Shown here one piece after another: positions 1 through 6,501 of a DNA stretch of 15,586 nucleotides. The stretch lies in the NCBI GenBank assembly GCA_945971355.1, contig CAMFPD010000030.1:1-15586 (forward strand), given 5' to 3'. Source of the DNA: an uncultured Lachnobacterium sp. (GTDB taxonomy: Bacteria; Bacillota; Clostridia; Lachnospirales; Lachnospiraceae). Position 1 is the stretch's first letter. The number at the start of each line of letters is the position of its first letter. The notes under the pieces are model-generated. The model saw nothing but the letters and a program-made list of their open reading frames with translations. It had not been told where the DNA came from and searched no databases. The position numbers were made by a program, and so were the translations under genes.

Positions 1-268
1 CCTTAACGAATACGTCAACTGTCTTTAATCCATGGATTAAAGCTGCCTTTGTAGCAGTTTCTGCTGCCATCTGTGCAGCATATGGAGTAGATTTCTTTGA
101 ACCTCTAAATCCAAGACCACCAGCACTTGCCCATGAAAGAGCATTTCCTTCTGCATCTGTTAATGTAACAATAGTGTTATTGAAAGATGCCTGAATATGT
201 GCCTGTCCGCGTTCAACGTTTTTCTTTACACGCTTTTTAGTTGTTTTCTTTGCAACATTCTTAGCCAT
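1..268 (-). CDS. rpsK: 30S ribosomal protein S11, 5' part (runs off the left edge)
   Basis: S11 sits on the platform of the small subunit and contacts the 3' part of 16S rRNA and the mRNA exit region. The minus strand from 268 reads MAKNVAKKTTKKRVKKNVER, a lysine-rich N-terminal tail, then the S11 core with the family words HIQASFNNTIVTLTD, SWASAGGLGFRGSKKSTPYA and AAQMAAETA. About 89 of roughly 130 codons are present and the frame is open to base 1. The ATG at 268-266 is preceded by a weak Shine-Dalgarno (AAGTAGG) about a dozen bases upstream. It lies 42 bases behind rpsM, the normal order rpsM-rpsK-rpsD-rpoA-rplQ. A short palindrome (302-317) covers the rpsM stop. The identity is secure; only the 3' end is missing, because the window ends. 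Confidence 0.97.
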   Translation of the reverse strand, partial: MAKNVAKKTTKKRVKKNVERGQAHIQASFNNTIVTLTDAEGNALSWASAGGLGFRGSKKSTPYAAQMAAETATKAALIHGLKTVDVFVK

Positions 269-310
269 TTTTAAACTAACCTACTTTCTCAAATAATAAA
301 CGAAGTAAAA

Positions 311-679
311 TTACTTCTTCTTGTTTGCTACTGTTCTCTTTGGACCCTTACGAGTTCTTGCATTAGTCTTTGTCTTCTGACCACGAACTGGAAGTCCTTT
401 TCTATGACGGATACCACGATAGCATCCAATCTCCTGAAGTCTCTTAATATTTAAAGCAATTTCTCTACGAAGATCACCCTCAACTGTCTGAGTCTCGTCG
501 ATAACTGCTGAGATTCTCTTAACCTCATCGTCAGTTAAATCTCTTACACGAGTATTTGGATCTACACCAGCTGCTTCAAGGATACGATTTGAGCTTACTC
601 TACCGATTCCGTAGATGTAAGTTAAACCGATTTCTACACGTTTTTCTCTTGGTAAATCTACACCTGCAATACGAGCCAT
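311..679 (-). CDS. rpsM: 30S ribosomal protein S13
   Basis: S13 is a head protein of the small subunit that forms intersubunit bridges and touches the P-site tRNA. The 122-residue product has the usual start MARIAGVDLPREKRVEIGLT, the helix-two-turn-helix region YIYGIGRVSSNRIL, the motif YRGIRHRKGLPVRGQKTKTN and a basic C-terminal tail ending KRTVANKKK, matching the family length. The ATG at 679 follows a good Shine-Dalgarno, GGAGGTG, about 11 bases upstream. A 320-base structured gap separates it from rpmJ upstream, unusual in this otherwise tightly packed cluster. It is the first gene of the alpha-operon block, and rpsK follows 42 bases later. No anomaly is visible in the protein. Confidence 0.98.
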   Translation of the reverse strand: MARIAGVDLPREKRVEIGLTYIYGIGRVSSNRILEAAGVDPNTRVRDLTDDEVKRISAVIDETQTVEGDLRREIALNIKRLQEIGCYRGIRHRKGLPVRGQKTKTNARTRKGPKRTVANKKK

Positions 680-999
680 GTGTGTTTACACCTCCATAAA
701 AATTTTTCCTAAATCAATATTGTAGCGATACGTCTGCAACAACATATCTATAACCGAAAAATATTCTCATACAGCTACGGTTGCACGTCCTGAAATGTGT
801 GTACTCAAATATTTTCCCATATTTTGCATTTTCGTTATGCACCACTCGGTATTATAGTGCATCCCCAGACTGCCTTCTGTTTATTATGAACAGCGTCAAA
901 TCAAATTTGCGCTGCAGCCGCACATAATTAGTTTTTGAAAAGGTTACTATACTACTATAGAATCTTTACGCACAAATAACAGGGTTTTATTTGTTTAAA
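680..999 (-). promoter_or_regulatory. Structured 320-base leader between rpmJ and rpsM
   Basis: No reading frame of interest lies here, but the minus-strand RNA can form several helices. Stem E pairs 891-895 with 910-914 and 897-901 with 905-909 (10 pairs, one bulged base, 3-base loop). Stem D pairs 837-844 with 855-862 (8 pairs, one a G-U). An alternative to D pairs 825-829 with 837-841. Nearer rpsM, 722-726 pairs with 774-778 (GTAGC/GCTAC) and 735-740 pairs with 780-785 (TGCAAC/GTTGCA); the order of these arms makes an H-type pseudoknot. A competing stem pairs 752-756 with 778-782. The rpsM Shine-Dalgarno lies just beyond. A TATAAT on the minus strand at 856-851 has no good -35. Enterobacterial S4 represses from a pseudoknot at this locus, so an autoregulatory leader is a reasonable inference. 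I recall leader candidates named for S4 in Clostridia but cannot confirm a match. Confidence 0.55.
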
Positions 1000-1009
1000 T
1001 TAACCCTGT
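979..1009 (-). repeat. Hairpin over the rpmJ stop codon
   Basis: An inverted repeat pairs 979-986 (ACAGGGTT) with 1002-1009 (AACCCTGT) across a 15-base loop. On the minus-strand transcript the first arm includes the last codons and stop of rpmJ. The second arm is followed by TTATTTGTGCG rather than a continuous T-run. It could be a weak or partial terminator, or a 3'-end stabiliser separating the rpmJ message from the rpsM leader. As an intrinsic terminator it is poor. Confidence 0.4.
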
Positions 1010-1113
1010 CTCTGTTTATGCTTAGGATTCTCGCAGATAATTCTGATGCTTCCTTTTCTTTTAATAACTTTGCACTTTTCGCACATAGGCTTAACTGATG
1101 ATCTAACCTTCAC
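1000..1113 (-). CDS. rpmJ: 50S ribosomal protein L36 (zinc-ribbon form)
   Basis: L36 is the smallest large-subunit protein and binds 23S rRNA near the base of the L7/L12 stalk. Reading the minus strand from a GTG at 1113 gives 37 residues beginning MKVRSSVKPMCEKCKVIKRK and ending HKQRQG, the exact family length. The zinc ligands Cys11, Cys14, Cys27 and His32 are all present, so this is the zinc-containing form. The GTG start is supported by GAGAAAGGAGG about 9 bases upstream and by the family N-terminus; no in-frame ATG fits. It follows infA, as in most Firmicutes, but is separated from it by a 103-base gap holding its own promoter. It is too short for usual gene-finding cutoffs. Confidence 0.97.
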   Translation of the reverse strand: MKVRSSVKPMCEKCKVIKRKGSIRIICENPKHKQRQG

Positions 1114-1162
1114 AGCAAATCCTCCTTTCTCAATGAAAGTCCCTTTACGGGATACTTTTCCA

Positions 1163-1196
1163 AAAGTGTCCGAGTAGTATTATACACGGACACTTT
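1163..1196 (-). repeat. 34-base inverted repeat centred on the rpmJ promoter -10 box
   Basis: AAAGTGTCCG (1163-1172) and CGGACACTTT (1187-1196) are perfect 10-base arms around a 14-base centre that contains the -10 hexamer TATAAT of the minus strand. As DNA it looks like a bipartite operator, one arm in the promoter spacer and the other starting near the expected +1. In RNA reading through from infA it would be a 10-pair hairpin followed by TTTTGG, a weak terminator-like arrangement. A second hairpin pairs AAAGT..CCC with GGG..ACTTT just downstream (about 1135-1160). It repeats the word AAAGTRTCC and leads straight into the rpmJ Shine-Dalgarno. Confidence 0.6.
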
Positions 1197-1207
1197 CAAG
1201 AAGTCAA
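1179..1207 (-). promoter_or_regulatory. Sigma-70-type promoter for rpmJ and the alpha block
   Basis: On the minus strand TTGACT (1207-1202) and a perfect TATAAT (1184-1179) are separated by exactly 17 bases, giving 11 of 12 consensus matches. Transcription would start near 1172, about 59 bases before the rpmJ GTG, which lets rpmJ, rpsM and rpsK be transcribed independently of the long S10-spc message. The -35 box lies 10 bases beyond the end of infA. The inverted repeat wrapped around the -10 suggests regulation. Promoter strength and use are inferred from sequence only. Confidence 0.75.
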
Positions 1208-1216
1208 TACATTTTC

Positions 1217-1435
1217 TTATTTATCTCTCCAAATAATTCTACCTTTTGTAAGGTCATATGGAGACATCTCAATAGTAACTTTATCACCAGGTAAAATTCT
1301 GATGAAGTTCATTCTAAGTTTTCCACTTATTGTAGCTAAAATCTGATGTCCATTCTCAAGCTCAACCTTGAAGAACGCATTAGGTAACTTCTCAACTACA
1401 ACTCCTTCAACTTCGATAACATCTGCCTTTGACAT
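1217..1435 (-). CDS. infA: Translation initiation factor IF-1
   Basis: IF-1 binds the A site of the 30S subunit during initiation and helps IF-2 and IF-3 select the initiator tRNA. The 72-residue protein is a single OB fold with the family sequence MSKADVIEVEGVVVEKLPNA, the strand FKVELENGHQILA, the loop SGKLRMNFIRILPGDKV and the end SPYDLTKGRIIWRDK, exactly the usual length. GACAGGAGG lies about 10 bases before the ATG at 1435. It is 38 bases behind map. In many Clostridia a small KOW-domain protein gene lies between map and infA; there is no room for one here. The next gene, rpmJ, has its own promoter starting 10 bases past this stop. Confidence 0.98.
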   Translation of the reverse strand: MSKADVIEVEGVVVEKLPNAFFKVELENGHQILATISGKLRMNFIRILPGDKVTIEMSPYDLTKGRIIWRDK

Positions 1436-1473
1436 TTAAATTATCCTCCTGTCATAAATCTGTTTCATTTGGT

Positions 1474-2268
1474 CTAAAATAATTCCAGGAATCCAGCTGC
1501 TTTTTCATCCTCAGTCAAGGATAGGATTTCCGGCTTATTGTCTGTTATAAGTATTGTATTTTCATAATGTGCAGATAAGGAATGGTCTGCTGATACAACT
1601 GTCCACTCATCATCCATCCACATAACATCTGGAGTCCCCATATTAATCATAGGCTCAACAGCCAGTGTCATTCCCGGCTTGAGCTTTATGCCTCTATGTA
1701 GACGTCCTGGTCTGAAATTAGGTATCTCTGGCTCCTCATGAAGGCTGGATCCGATACCATGACCAACCAGGTCATAGACAACGCCATATCCAAAGCTTTC
1801 AGCAAAATCTTCTATAGCTCCTGATATATCAAAAAGTCTGTTCCCAGCTTTTGCGTTCTTTATGCCCTGAAAGAAGCTTAATCTTGTTCTTTCTATAAGA
1901 AACTGTGCTTCCTTACTTATTTCTCCAACCCCGACTGTTCTGGCTGCATCCGAATGATACCCTTTGTAGATAACTCCTGCATCCAGACTGACTATATCGC
2001 CTTCTTTTAATATTCGATCTGCACTTGGTATCCCATGCACAACTTCGTCATTTACTGACACGCAGATTGATGCCGGATAACCACAATAGTTCAAAAACGA
2101 AGGCTCGCATCCGTAGCTTCGGATCATTTCCTCTCCCAAACGGTCCACATCAAGTGTGGACATCCCAGGTTTAATTGCTTTTCCAAGCTCCTGATGAACC
2201 GCTGCAAGAATTCTTCCGGCCTCTCTCATCAGTTCTATCTCCTGAGTTGATTTAATCGTTACAGACAT
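1474..2268 (-). CDS. map: Type I methionine aminopeptidase
   Basis: This cytoplasmic metalloenzyme removes the initiator methionine from nascent proteins whose second residue is small. The 264-residue product is slightly longer than the usual 250. Pita-bread-fold catalytic residues are all visible: His79 in VVHGIP, metal ligands Asp96 (SLDAG), Asp107 (HSDAA), His170 (GHGIG), Glu205 (AVEPM) and Glu236 (HYENT), plus His177 in SSLHEEPEIPN. There is no N-terminal zinc-finger extension. The ATG at 2268 follows the adk stop by two bases, and its weak Shine-Dalgarno (AGGTG) lies inside the adk end, so translation is probably coupled. The adk-map-infA order is typical of Firmicutes spc operons and places protein maturation next to ribosome synthesis. 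Confidence 0.97.
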   Translation of the reverse strand: MSVTIKSTQEIELMREAGRILAAVHQELGKAIKPGMSTLDVDRLGEEMIRSYGCEPSFLNYCGYPASICVSVNDEVVHGIPSADRILKEGDIVSLDAGVIYKGYHSDAARTVGVGEISKEAQFLIERTRLSFFQGIKNAKAGNRLFDISGAIEDFAESFGYGVVYDLVGHGIGSSLHEEPEIPNFRPGRLHRGIKLKPGMTLAVEPMINMGTPDVMWMDDEWTVVSADHSLSAHYENTILITDNKPEILSLTEDEKAAGFLELF

Positions 2269-2270
2269 TA

Positions 2271-2915
2271 TTATTCACCTAATATTGCTACGATAGCGGC
2301 AAATACGTCGTCCATCGGTTTTGTTCCATCTACTGATTTTAAAATTCCCTGAGCATTGTAGTACTCAATAAGAGGCTGTGTCTGATCATGATATACTGTA
2401 AGACGTTTCTGAACTGTCTCTGGCTTATCATCATCACGAAGAACTGTGTCACTTCCACATGAATCACATTTTCCCTCAACCTTTGTTGGGTTAAATACGA
2501 TATGGTATGTTGCTCCGCAGTTAAGACATGCTCTTCTTCCACCCATACGATTTACAATGTTCTCATCTGGAACATCTACATCAATTGCGAAGTCCATAGA
2601 CTCACCAATCTTCTTTAATGCAGCATCAAGAGCTTCAGCCTGTGGAATTGTTCTTGGGAAACCATCCAATACGAATCCATTTTTGCAGTCATCCTGCTGA
2701 ATTCTATCCATTACAAGGTCGCATGTAAGCTCATCTGGAACTAATGCACCCTGATCCATATATGTTTTTGCCTTCTTACCAAGCTCTGTTCCATTTTTAA
2801 TATTTGCACGGAAAATATCACCTGTTGAAATATGTGGGATATTGTATTTTGCAGCAATCTGCTTAGCCTGTGTTCCTTTTCCAGCACCAGGTGCTCCTAA
2901 CATGATAATTTTCAT
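2271..2915 (-). CDS. adk: Adenylate kinase with zinc-binding lid
   Basis: Adenylate kinase interconverts ATP plus AMP with two ADP and sets the cell's adenylate charge. From the ATG at 2915 it has 214 residues, the family length. The P-loop GAPGAGKGT is at residues 7-15, STGD and Arg36 of the AMP site near 30-36, DGFPRT at 84-89 and NRMGGRRAC at 122-130. The lid carries Cys130, Cys133, Cys150 and Cys153, the Cys4 zinc site common in Gram-positive enzymes. An in-frame extension reaches 2981, overlapping secY and passing through a perfect hairpin. It was rejected because AAGGAGAAG stands just before the 2915 ATG and the sequence before MKIIMLGAPG is not family-like. Confidence 0.97.
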   Translation of the reverse strand: MKIIMLGAPGAGKGTQAKQIAAKYNIPHISTGDIFRANIKNGTELGKKAKTYMDQGALVPDELTCDLVMDRIQQDDCKNGFVLDGFPRTIPQAEALDAALKKIGESMDFAIDVDVPDENIVNRMGGRRACLNCGATYHIVFNPTKVEGKCDSCGSDTVLRDDDKPETVQKRLTVYHDQTQPLIEYYNAQGILKSVDGTKPMDDVFAAIVAILGE

Positions 2916-2947
2916 ATTCTTCTCCTTATTCTCTATTATGCACAATA

Positions 2948-2971
2948 GGAGATACTGAAAACAGTATCTCC
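2948..2971 (-). repeat. Perfect 10-pair hairpin between secY and adk
   Basis: GGAGATACTG (2948-2957) and CAGTATCTCC (2962-2971) pair perfectly around a four-base loop (TTTT in the minus-strand RNA). It starts 10 bases past the secY stop and ends about 25 bases before the adk Shine-Dalgarno. There is no downstream T-run, so it is not a standard intrinsic terminator. A processing, stabilising or translation-tuning element at the join between the membrane-protein gene and the enzyme genes is an inference. Confidence 0.7.
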
Positions 2972-2980
2972 ATATGTACA

Positions 2981-4300
2981 TTACTCATTTAAAAATCCTT
3001 TATAGTAACGAACTCTCATCTGTGATTCAATCTGCTTCAATGTCTCAATTACAACACCTACCACAATGATGATTGAAGTTCCACCAAATGATACGTTTGC
3101 GCCGAATACACCGTTGAAGAAGATAGGAATCACTGCAACGATTGTAAGTCCAACTGCACCTATAAATACGATATAGTTCAATATTTGATTTAAGTAATCA
3201 CTGGTTGGTTTTCCAGGTCTGATACCAGGAACAAATCCTCCAGCTCGCTTCATATTATTCGCAACTTCCAATGGATTAAATGTAATCTGTGTATAGAAAT
3301 ATGCAAAAGCAATAACTAATACGATATAAACGATAAGTCCAATTGAATAAATTGGATTCTCTGGATCGCACCAGTTTGCCTGGGATAATCCTCTTAAAAT
3401 CTTACTTCCTATTCCTGTTCCATTACCCTTGCCAAGTACTCCTGCAATGATTACAGGTGTATACATCAATGACTGAGCAAAAATTACAGGGATAACACCA
3501 CTTGTATTGACTTTAAGTGGAATATGTGTCTGCTGACCACTAACCTGTTTATTTCCACGAATCTTGCTTGAGTACTGAACCGGAATACGTCTCTCAGCTC
3601 CCTGAAGCACGATAACGAACATTACCATTACAACAATTACTGCTACAATAATAAGTCCAGCAACAACAGCCTTGGCTGTGTTTGTCTGAGAGGCAATAAA
3701 CTGCTCCCAAAGTGCTCCTAAGTCCTCTGGTATACGGGAAATAATGTTAATTGTCAAAACGATTGATATACCGTTTCCAATTCCCTTTTCTGTGATACGC
3801 TCACCAATCCACATAAGAACAGCTGAACCAGCTGTAAGTGAAGTGATAACCATAATAACTGTAAGCGGGCTCTTATCAATAAGGTATCCACCTCTGTAAA
3901 AGCCGATTGTCATTGCAACTGACTCCACAAGTCCAAGTACAATTGTAAGATAACGAGTTATCTCAACAATTTTCTTTCTGCCATCTTCTCCATCACGCTG
4001 AAGCTCTTCCAGCTTTGGAATCGCAATAGTAAGTAACTGCATAATAATTGAAGATGTAATATATGGAGTAATGTTCAGTGCAAAAACAGACATATTCAAA
4101 AATGAACCACCAGTAATTGCATCAACAAATCCTAATCCATCTGAGGAATTGTTAGAAAACCAATCCTGAAATACAGATCCGTTTACACCCGGTACCGGAA
4201 GCTCGCTTCCGATACGGATGACAATAAGCATCAGGAAAGTAAAGAGAATTCTATTACGAATATCCTTAATCTTAAATGCATTACGGAGTGTCTCGAACAT
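2981..4300 (-). CDS. secY: Preprotein translocase channel subunit SecY
   Basis: SecY is the pore of the Sec translocon in the inner membrane; with SecE and SecG it passes SecA-driven and ribosome-bound substrates. The 439-residue protein shows the expected ten hydrophobic segments. Landmarks are the first membrane segment near 19-37 ending RIGSELPVPG, the plug region around 60-70 (FVDAITGGSFLNM), NITPYITSSIIMQLL near 77-91, ITEKGIGNGIS near 169-179, the cytosolic loop RRIPVQY near 238-243, GGFVPGIRPGKPT near 354-366 and the C-terminal RVRYYKGFLNE. Length is normal. Its ATG overlaps the rplO stop as TAATG, implying translational coupling. The position after rplO is universal for spc operons. 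Confidence 0.98.
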   Translation of the reverse strand: MFETLRNAFKIKDIRNRILFTFLMLIVIRIGSELPVPGVNGSVFQDWFSNNSSDGLGFVDAITGGSFLNMSVFALNITPYITSSIIMQLLTIAIPKLEELQRDGEDGRKKIVEITRYLTIVLGLVESVAMTIGFYRGGYLIDKSPLTVIMVITSLTAGSAVLMWIGERITEKGIGNGISIVLTINIISRIPEDLGALWEQFIASQTNTAKAVVAGLIIVAVIVVMVMFVIVLQGAERRIPVQYSSKIRGNKQVSGQQTHIPLKVNTSGVIPVIFAQSLMYTPVIIAGVLGKGNGTGIGSKILRGLSQANWCDPENPIYSIGLIVYIVLVIAFAYFYTQITFNPLEVANNMKRAGGFVPGIRPGKPTSDYLNQILNYIVFIGAVGLTIVAVIPIFFNGVFGANVSFGGTSIIIVVGVVIETLKQIESQMRVRYYKGFLNE

Positions 4301-4740
4301 TAGATCACCTCTGTTTTTCCACCAAGAGCTTCAATTTTCTCTTTTGCGCTTGCGCTGAATGCGTTAGCTGAAACTGTAAGCTTCTTAGTAAGTTCACCAT
4401 TTCCGAGAATCTTTACTCCATCTCTTGGGTTTTTAACGATACCAGCTTCAACTAATGTATCTACAGTTACAACTGCATCATTGTCGAAACGCTCAAGAGC
4501 TGAAATGTTAATTGCTACGATTGTCTTTGTGTTTCTATTCTTGAAACCTCTCTTAGGCAATCTTCTGTATAATGGCATCTGTCCACCTTCGAAACCGATT
4601 CTAGGTGCTCCAGAACGAGCCTTCTGACCCTTATGACCCTTACCAGCAGTCTTACCGTTTCCTGAGCCGTGTCCACGGCCTCTTCTGAAATTATCACTAT
4701 GCACTGAACCTTCAGCTGCTTTTAAATTAGATAAATCCAT
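4300..4740 (-). CDS. rplO: 50S ribosomal protein L15
   Basis: L15 is a large-subunit protein with a long extended tail that threads through 23S rRNA and is important in late assembly. The 146-residue product begins MDLSNLKAAEGS and carries the glycine- and basic-rich tail RRGRGHGSGNGKTAGKGHKG, then GFEGGQMPLYRRLPKRGF, and a globular C-terminal domain with the repeat-like VVTVDTLVEAGIV. AAGGAGGTACC lies upstream; the ATG at 4740 was preferred over the adjacent in-frame GTG at 4743 because it gives 7-base spacing and the standard N-terminus. The stop overlaps the secY start by one base, so the two are probably translated together. It follows rpmD by 23 bases. Confidence 0.97.
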   Translation of the reverse strand: MDLSNLKAAEGSVHSDNFRRGRGHGSGNGKTAGKGHKGQKARSGAPRIGFEGGQMPLYRRLPKRGFKNRNTKTIVAINISALERFDNDAVVTVDTLVEAGIVKNPRDGVKILGNGELTKKLTVSANAFSASAKEKIEALGGKTEVI

Positions 4741-4763
4741 CACGGTACCTCCTTGTCTTATTC

Positions 4764-4946
4764 TTAAACTTCTTCTACCTTAACGTATGGTGCTACTTTG
4801 CGAACAGCTCCCTGTGTAGCTGCATTGTTTGGTAACTCTACTGTCTTTCCTAACTTAGTAAGACCAAGAGCCTCAATAGTCTTCTTGTTCTTTGGAACAG
4901 CACCAATTGTAGACTTAATTAATGTAACTTTAACTCTATCTGCCAT
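4764..4946 (-). CDS. rpmD: 50S ribosomal protein L30
   Basis: L30 is a small large-subunit protein binding 23S rRNA. The 60-residue product begins MADRVKVTLIKSTIGAVPKN and continues with the family helix KTIEALGLTKLGKTVELPNN, ending in a short strand. Length is typical of the short bacterial form; the longer archaeal/eukaryotic L7 extension is absent. The ATG at 4946 is preceded by AAGGAGG with good spacing. It lies 13 bases behind rpsE and 23 bases before rplO, the standard spc order. Confidence 0.97.
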   Translation of the reverse strand: MADRVKVTLIKSTIGAVPKNKKTIEALGLTKLGKTVELPNNAATQGAVRKVAPYVKVEEV

Positions 4947-4959
4947 TTTGCGTTCCTCC

Positions 4960-5469
4960 TTAACCTAAGATTTCTTCTACAGATTTACCACGAAGCTTTG
5001 CAACCTCTTCAGGGCTTCTTAACTGTCTAAGAGCCTCAATTGTAGCAAGTACTACGTTCTGCTTGTTGTTTGATCCTAAAGATTTTGTACGGATATTCTG
5101 GATACCTGCAAGCTCACATACTGAACGAGCTGGACCACCAGCGATAATACCAGTACCTTCAGGAGACTTCTTTAATAATACGGAAGCACCTGTAAATTTT
5201 CCTGTTACATCATGTGTGATTGAGTTGTTCTCATCTAACTTAATGCTGATCATGCTCTTGATTGCATCTTCTTTACCTTTGCGGATAGCTTCAGGAATTT
5301 CAGCTGCTTTTCCAAGTCCAGCACCAACATGGCCGTTCTTGTCACCAACAACAACAAGTGCTGTGAAACGCATGTTACGTCCACCTTTAACAACCTTTGT
5401 TACACGCTTGATGTCTACTACCTGGTCAACTAATTCTAATTGACTAGCATCAATGATTTCACGTTTCAT
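4960..5469 (-). CDS. rpsE: 30S ribosomal protein S5
   Basis: S5 lies near the decoding centre and mRNA entry of the small subunit and helps fidelity and unwinding. The 169-residue product has the N-terminal double-stranded-RNA-binding fold with RVTKVVKGGRNMRFTALVVV and GDKNGHVGAGLGKAAEIPEA, and the C-terminal domain with LLKKSPEGTGIIAGGPARSV and RTKSLGSNNKQNVV. The VVKGGR loop is the region where spectinomycin-resistance changes are known in this family; it has the ordinary sequence here. TAGGAGGAG stands before the ATG at 5469. Neighbours are rplR 12 bases upstream and rpmD 13 bases downstream. Confidence 0.98.
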   Translation of the reverse strand: MKREIIDASQLELVDQVVDIKRVTKVVKGGRNMRFTALVVVGDKNGHVGAGLGKAAEIPEAIRKGKEDAIKSMISIKLDENNSITHDVTGKFTGASVLLKKSPEGTGIIAGGPARSVCELAGIQNIRTKSLGSNNKQNVVLATIEALRQLRSPEEVAKLRGKSVEEILG

Positions 5470-5481
5470 GTTTGTCTCCTC

Positions 5482-5850
5482 CTAAAACTCTAAGCCAGCT
5501 TCTCTAGCTGCTTCAGCTAATGCTTTTACTTTACCTGCGTAAATGAATCCGCCTCTATCGAAGACAACAGTTGTAATATTCTTATCTAATGCTTTCTTTG
5601 CGATTACAGTACCAAGCTTTGCTGCTGCATCTACGTTATTAGTCTTCTCGAGCTCTGCCTTGATATCCTTGTCAAGTGTTGATGCAGAAACGAGTGTATT
5701 TCCAACTGTATCATCAATAATCTGAGCATACATATGGTTATTGCTTCTGAATACAGCTAAACGAGGACGCTCTGCTGTACCAGCAAGATGATTACGCATT
5801 CTGTTATGTTTCTTTACACGAACTTCAGTTCTTGATTTCTTACTAACCAT
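5482..5850 (-). CDS. rplR: 50S ribosomal protein L18
   Basis: L18 binds 5S rRNA together with L5 and joins it to the large subunit's central protuberance. The 122-residue product has the basic N-terminus MVSKKSRTEVRVKKHNRMRN, the family segment HLAGTAERPRLAVFRSNNHMYAQIIDD, and the end VVFDRGGFIYAGKVKALAEAAREAGLEF. Length fits the family. AAAGGAGTGG lies about 9 bases before the ATG at 5850. It follows rplF by 19 bases and precedes rpsE by 12 bases. Confidence 0.98.
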   Translation of the reverse strand: MVSKKSRTEVRVKKHNRMRNHLAGTAERPRLAVFRSNNHMYAQIIDDTVGNTLVSASTLDKDIKAELEKTNNVDAAAKLGTVIAKKALDKNITTVVFDRGGFIYAGKVKALAEAAREAGLEF

Positions 5851-5869
5851 TACTTGTCCACTCCTTTAA

Positions 5870-6409
5870 TTATTTTTTACCAGTCTTACCAACTTTACGT
5901 CTAATAACTTCATCAGCATATTTGATACCCTTGCCCTTGTATGGCTCTGGTCTTCTCTTATCTCTGATCTCAGCTGCGTACTGGCCGACTTTTTCTTTAT
6001 CAATACCCTTAACAATGATCTTGTTATCCTGAACCTCTGACTCAATGCCTTCTGGATCTTCCATCTCAACTGGATGTGAGTATCCTAAGTTAAGTGTAAG
6101 TTTCTTTCCAGCCTTAGAAGCTCTGTAACCAACACCGTTAACCTCAAGAGTCTTTGTATAACCCTCAGTTACACCAACAACCATGTTGTGGATAAGTGTT
6201 CTTGTTAATCCATGTAAGGATTTCATTTTCTTCAAATCATTAGGTCTTGTAACTACTATTTCTTCACCCTCTAATTTGATATCCATCTCTGATGGAAGAG
6301 TTCTCTCAAGAGTACCCTTTGGACCTTTTACAGTCACATGATTATTTTCTGCAATTACAACTTCAACTCCAGCTGGAACTGCGATTGGCATTCTTCCTAT
6401 ACGTGACAT
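5870..6409 (-). CDS. rplF: 50S ribosomal protein L6
   Basis: L6 lies near the base of the L7/L12 stalk and the sarcin-ricin loop, where elongation factors bind. The 179-residue product begins MSRIGRMPIAVPAGVEV and has two repeats of the L6 fold; family words are VKGPKGTL near 27-35, LIHNMVVGVTEGYTKTLEV, NGVGYRASKAGKKLTLNLGY and the C-terminal RRPEPYKGKGIKYADEVIRR. AAAGGAGGTACGGG precedes the ATG at 6409. A 149-base gap with two hairpins separates it from rpsH, a break not usual inside spc operons; L6 might thus be set at a different level or be the start of a processed segment. Confidence 0.98.
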   Translation of the reverse strand: MSRIGRMPIAVPAGVEVVIAENNHVTVKGPKGTLERTLPSEMDIKLEGEEIVVTRPNDLKKMKSLHGLTRTLIHNMVVGVTEGYTKTLEVNGVGYRASKAGKKLTLNLGYSHPVEMEDPEGIESEVQDNKIIVKGIDKEKVGQYAAEIRDKRRPEPYKGKGIKYADEVIRRKVGKTGKK

Positions 6410-6457
6410 GCCCGTACCTCCTTTAAATAAATTAAGGTTAATAGTTATATAGTATTT

Positions 6458-6473
6458 CTAGCCTCATGGCTAG
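6458..6473 (-). repeat. Short hairpin upstream of rplF
   Basis: CTAGCC (6458-6463) pairs perfectly with GGCTAG (6468-6473) around a four-base loop, in the gap before rplF and about 50 bases upstream of its start. A related but imperfect sequence occurs at 15540-15561 in the opposite orientation, sharing the 12-base word ATGGCTAGGTTA. No T-run follows it in the transcript. Confidence 0.5.
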
Positions 6474-6501
6474 GTTATACTTTTAGTAAATTGATTTGTT
6501 T

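Noticed and set aside
302..317. Palindrome GAAGTAA-AA-TTACTTC over the rpsM stop as a terminator
   Set aside because: The loop is too small for a full stem, it is AT-rich, no T-run follows, and rpsK continues directly downstream.
851..856. TATAAT on the minus strand as an rpsM promoter
   Set aside because: No acceptable -35 lies 16-18 bases upstream, and the hexamer sits in the loop of stem D. A cryptic promoter cannot be excluded but is not supported.
2916..2981. 22-codon N-terminal extension of adenylate kinase
   Set aside because: It would overlap secY and read through the perfect hairpin, has no Shine-Dalgarno at its start, and the family begins at MKIIMLGAPG, where a good Shine-Dalgarno stands.
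6457..6477. Shared 12-base word with 15540-15561 (opposite orientation) as a mobile repeat
   Set aside because: A 12-base match is expected several times by chance in a window of this size, and the second copy has mismatches in its stem. Not enough to call a repeat family.
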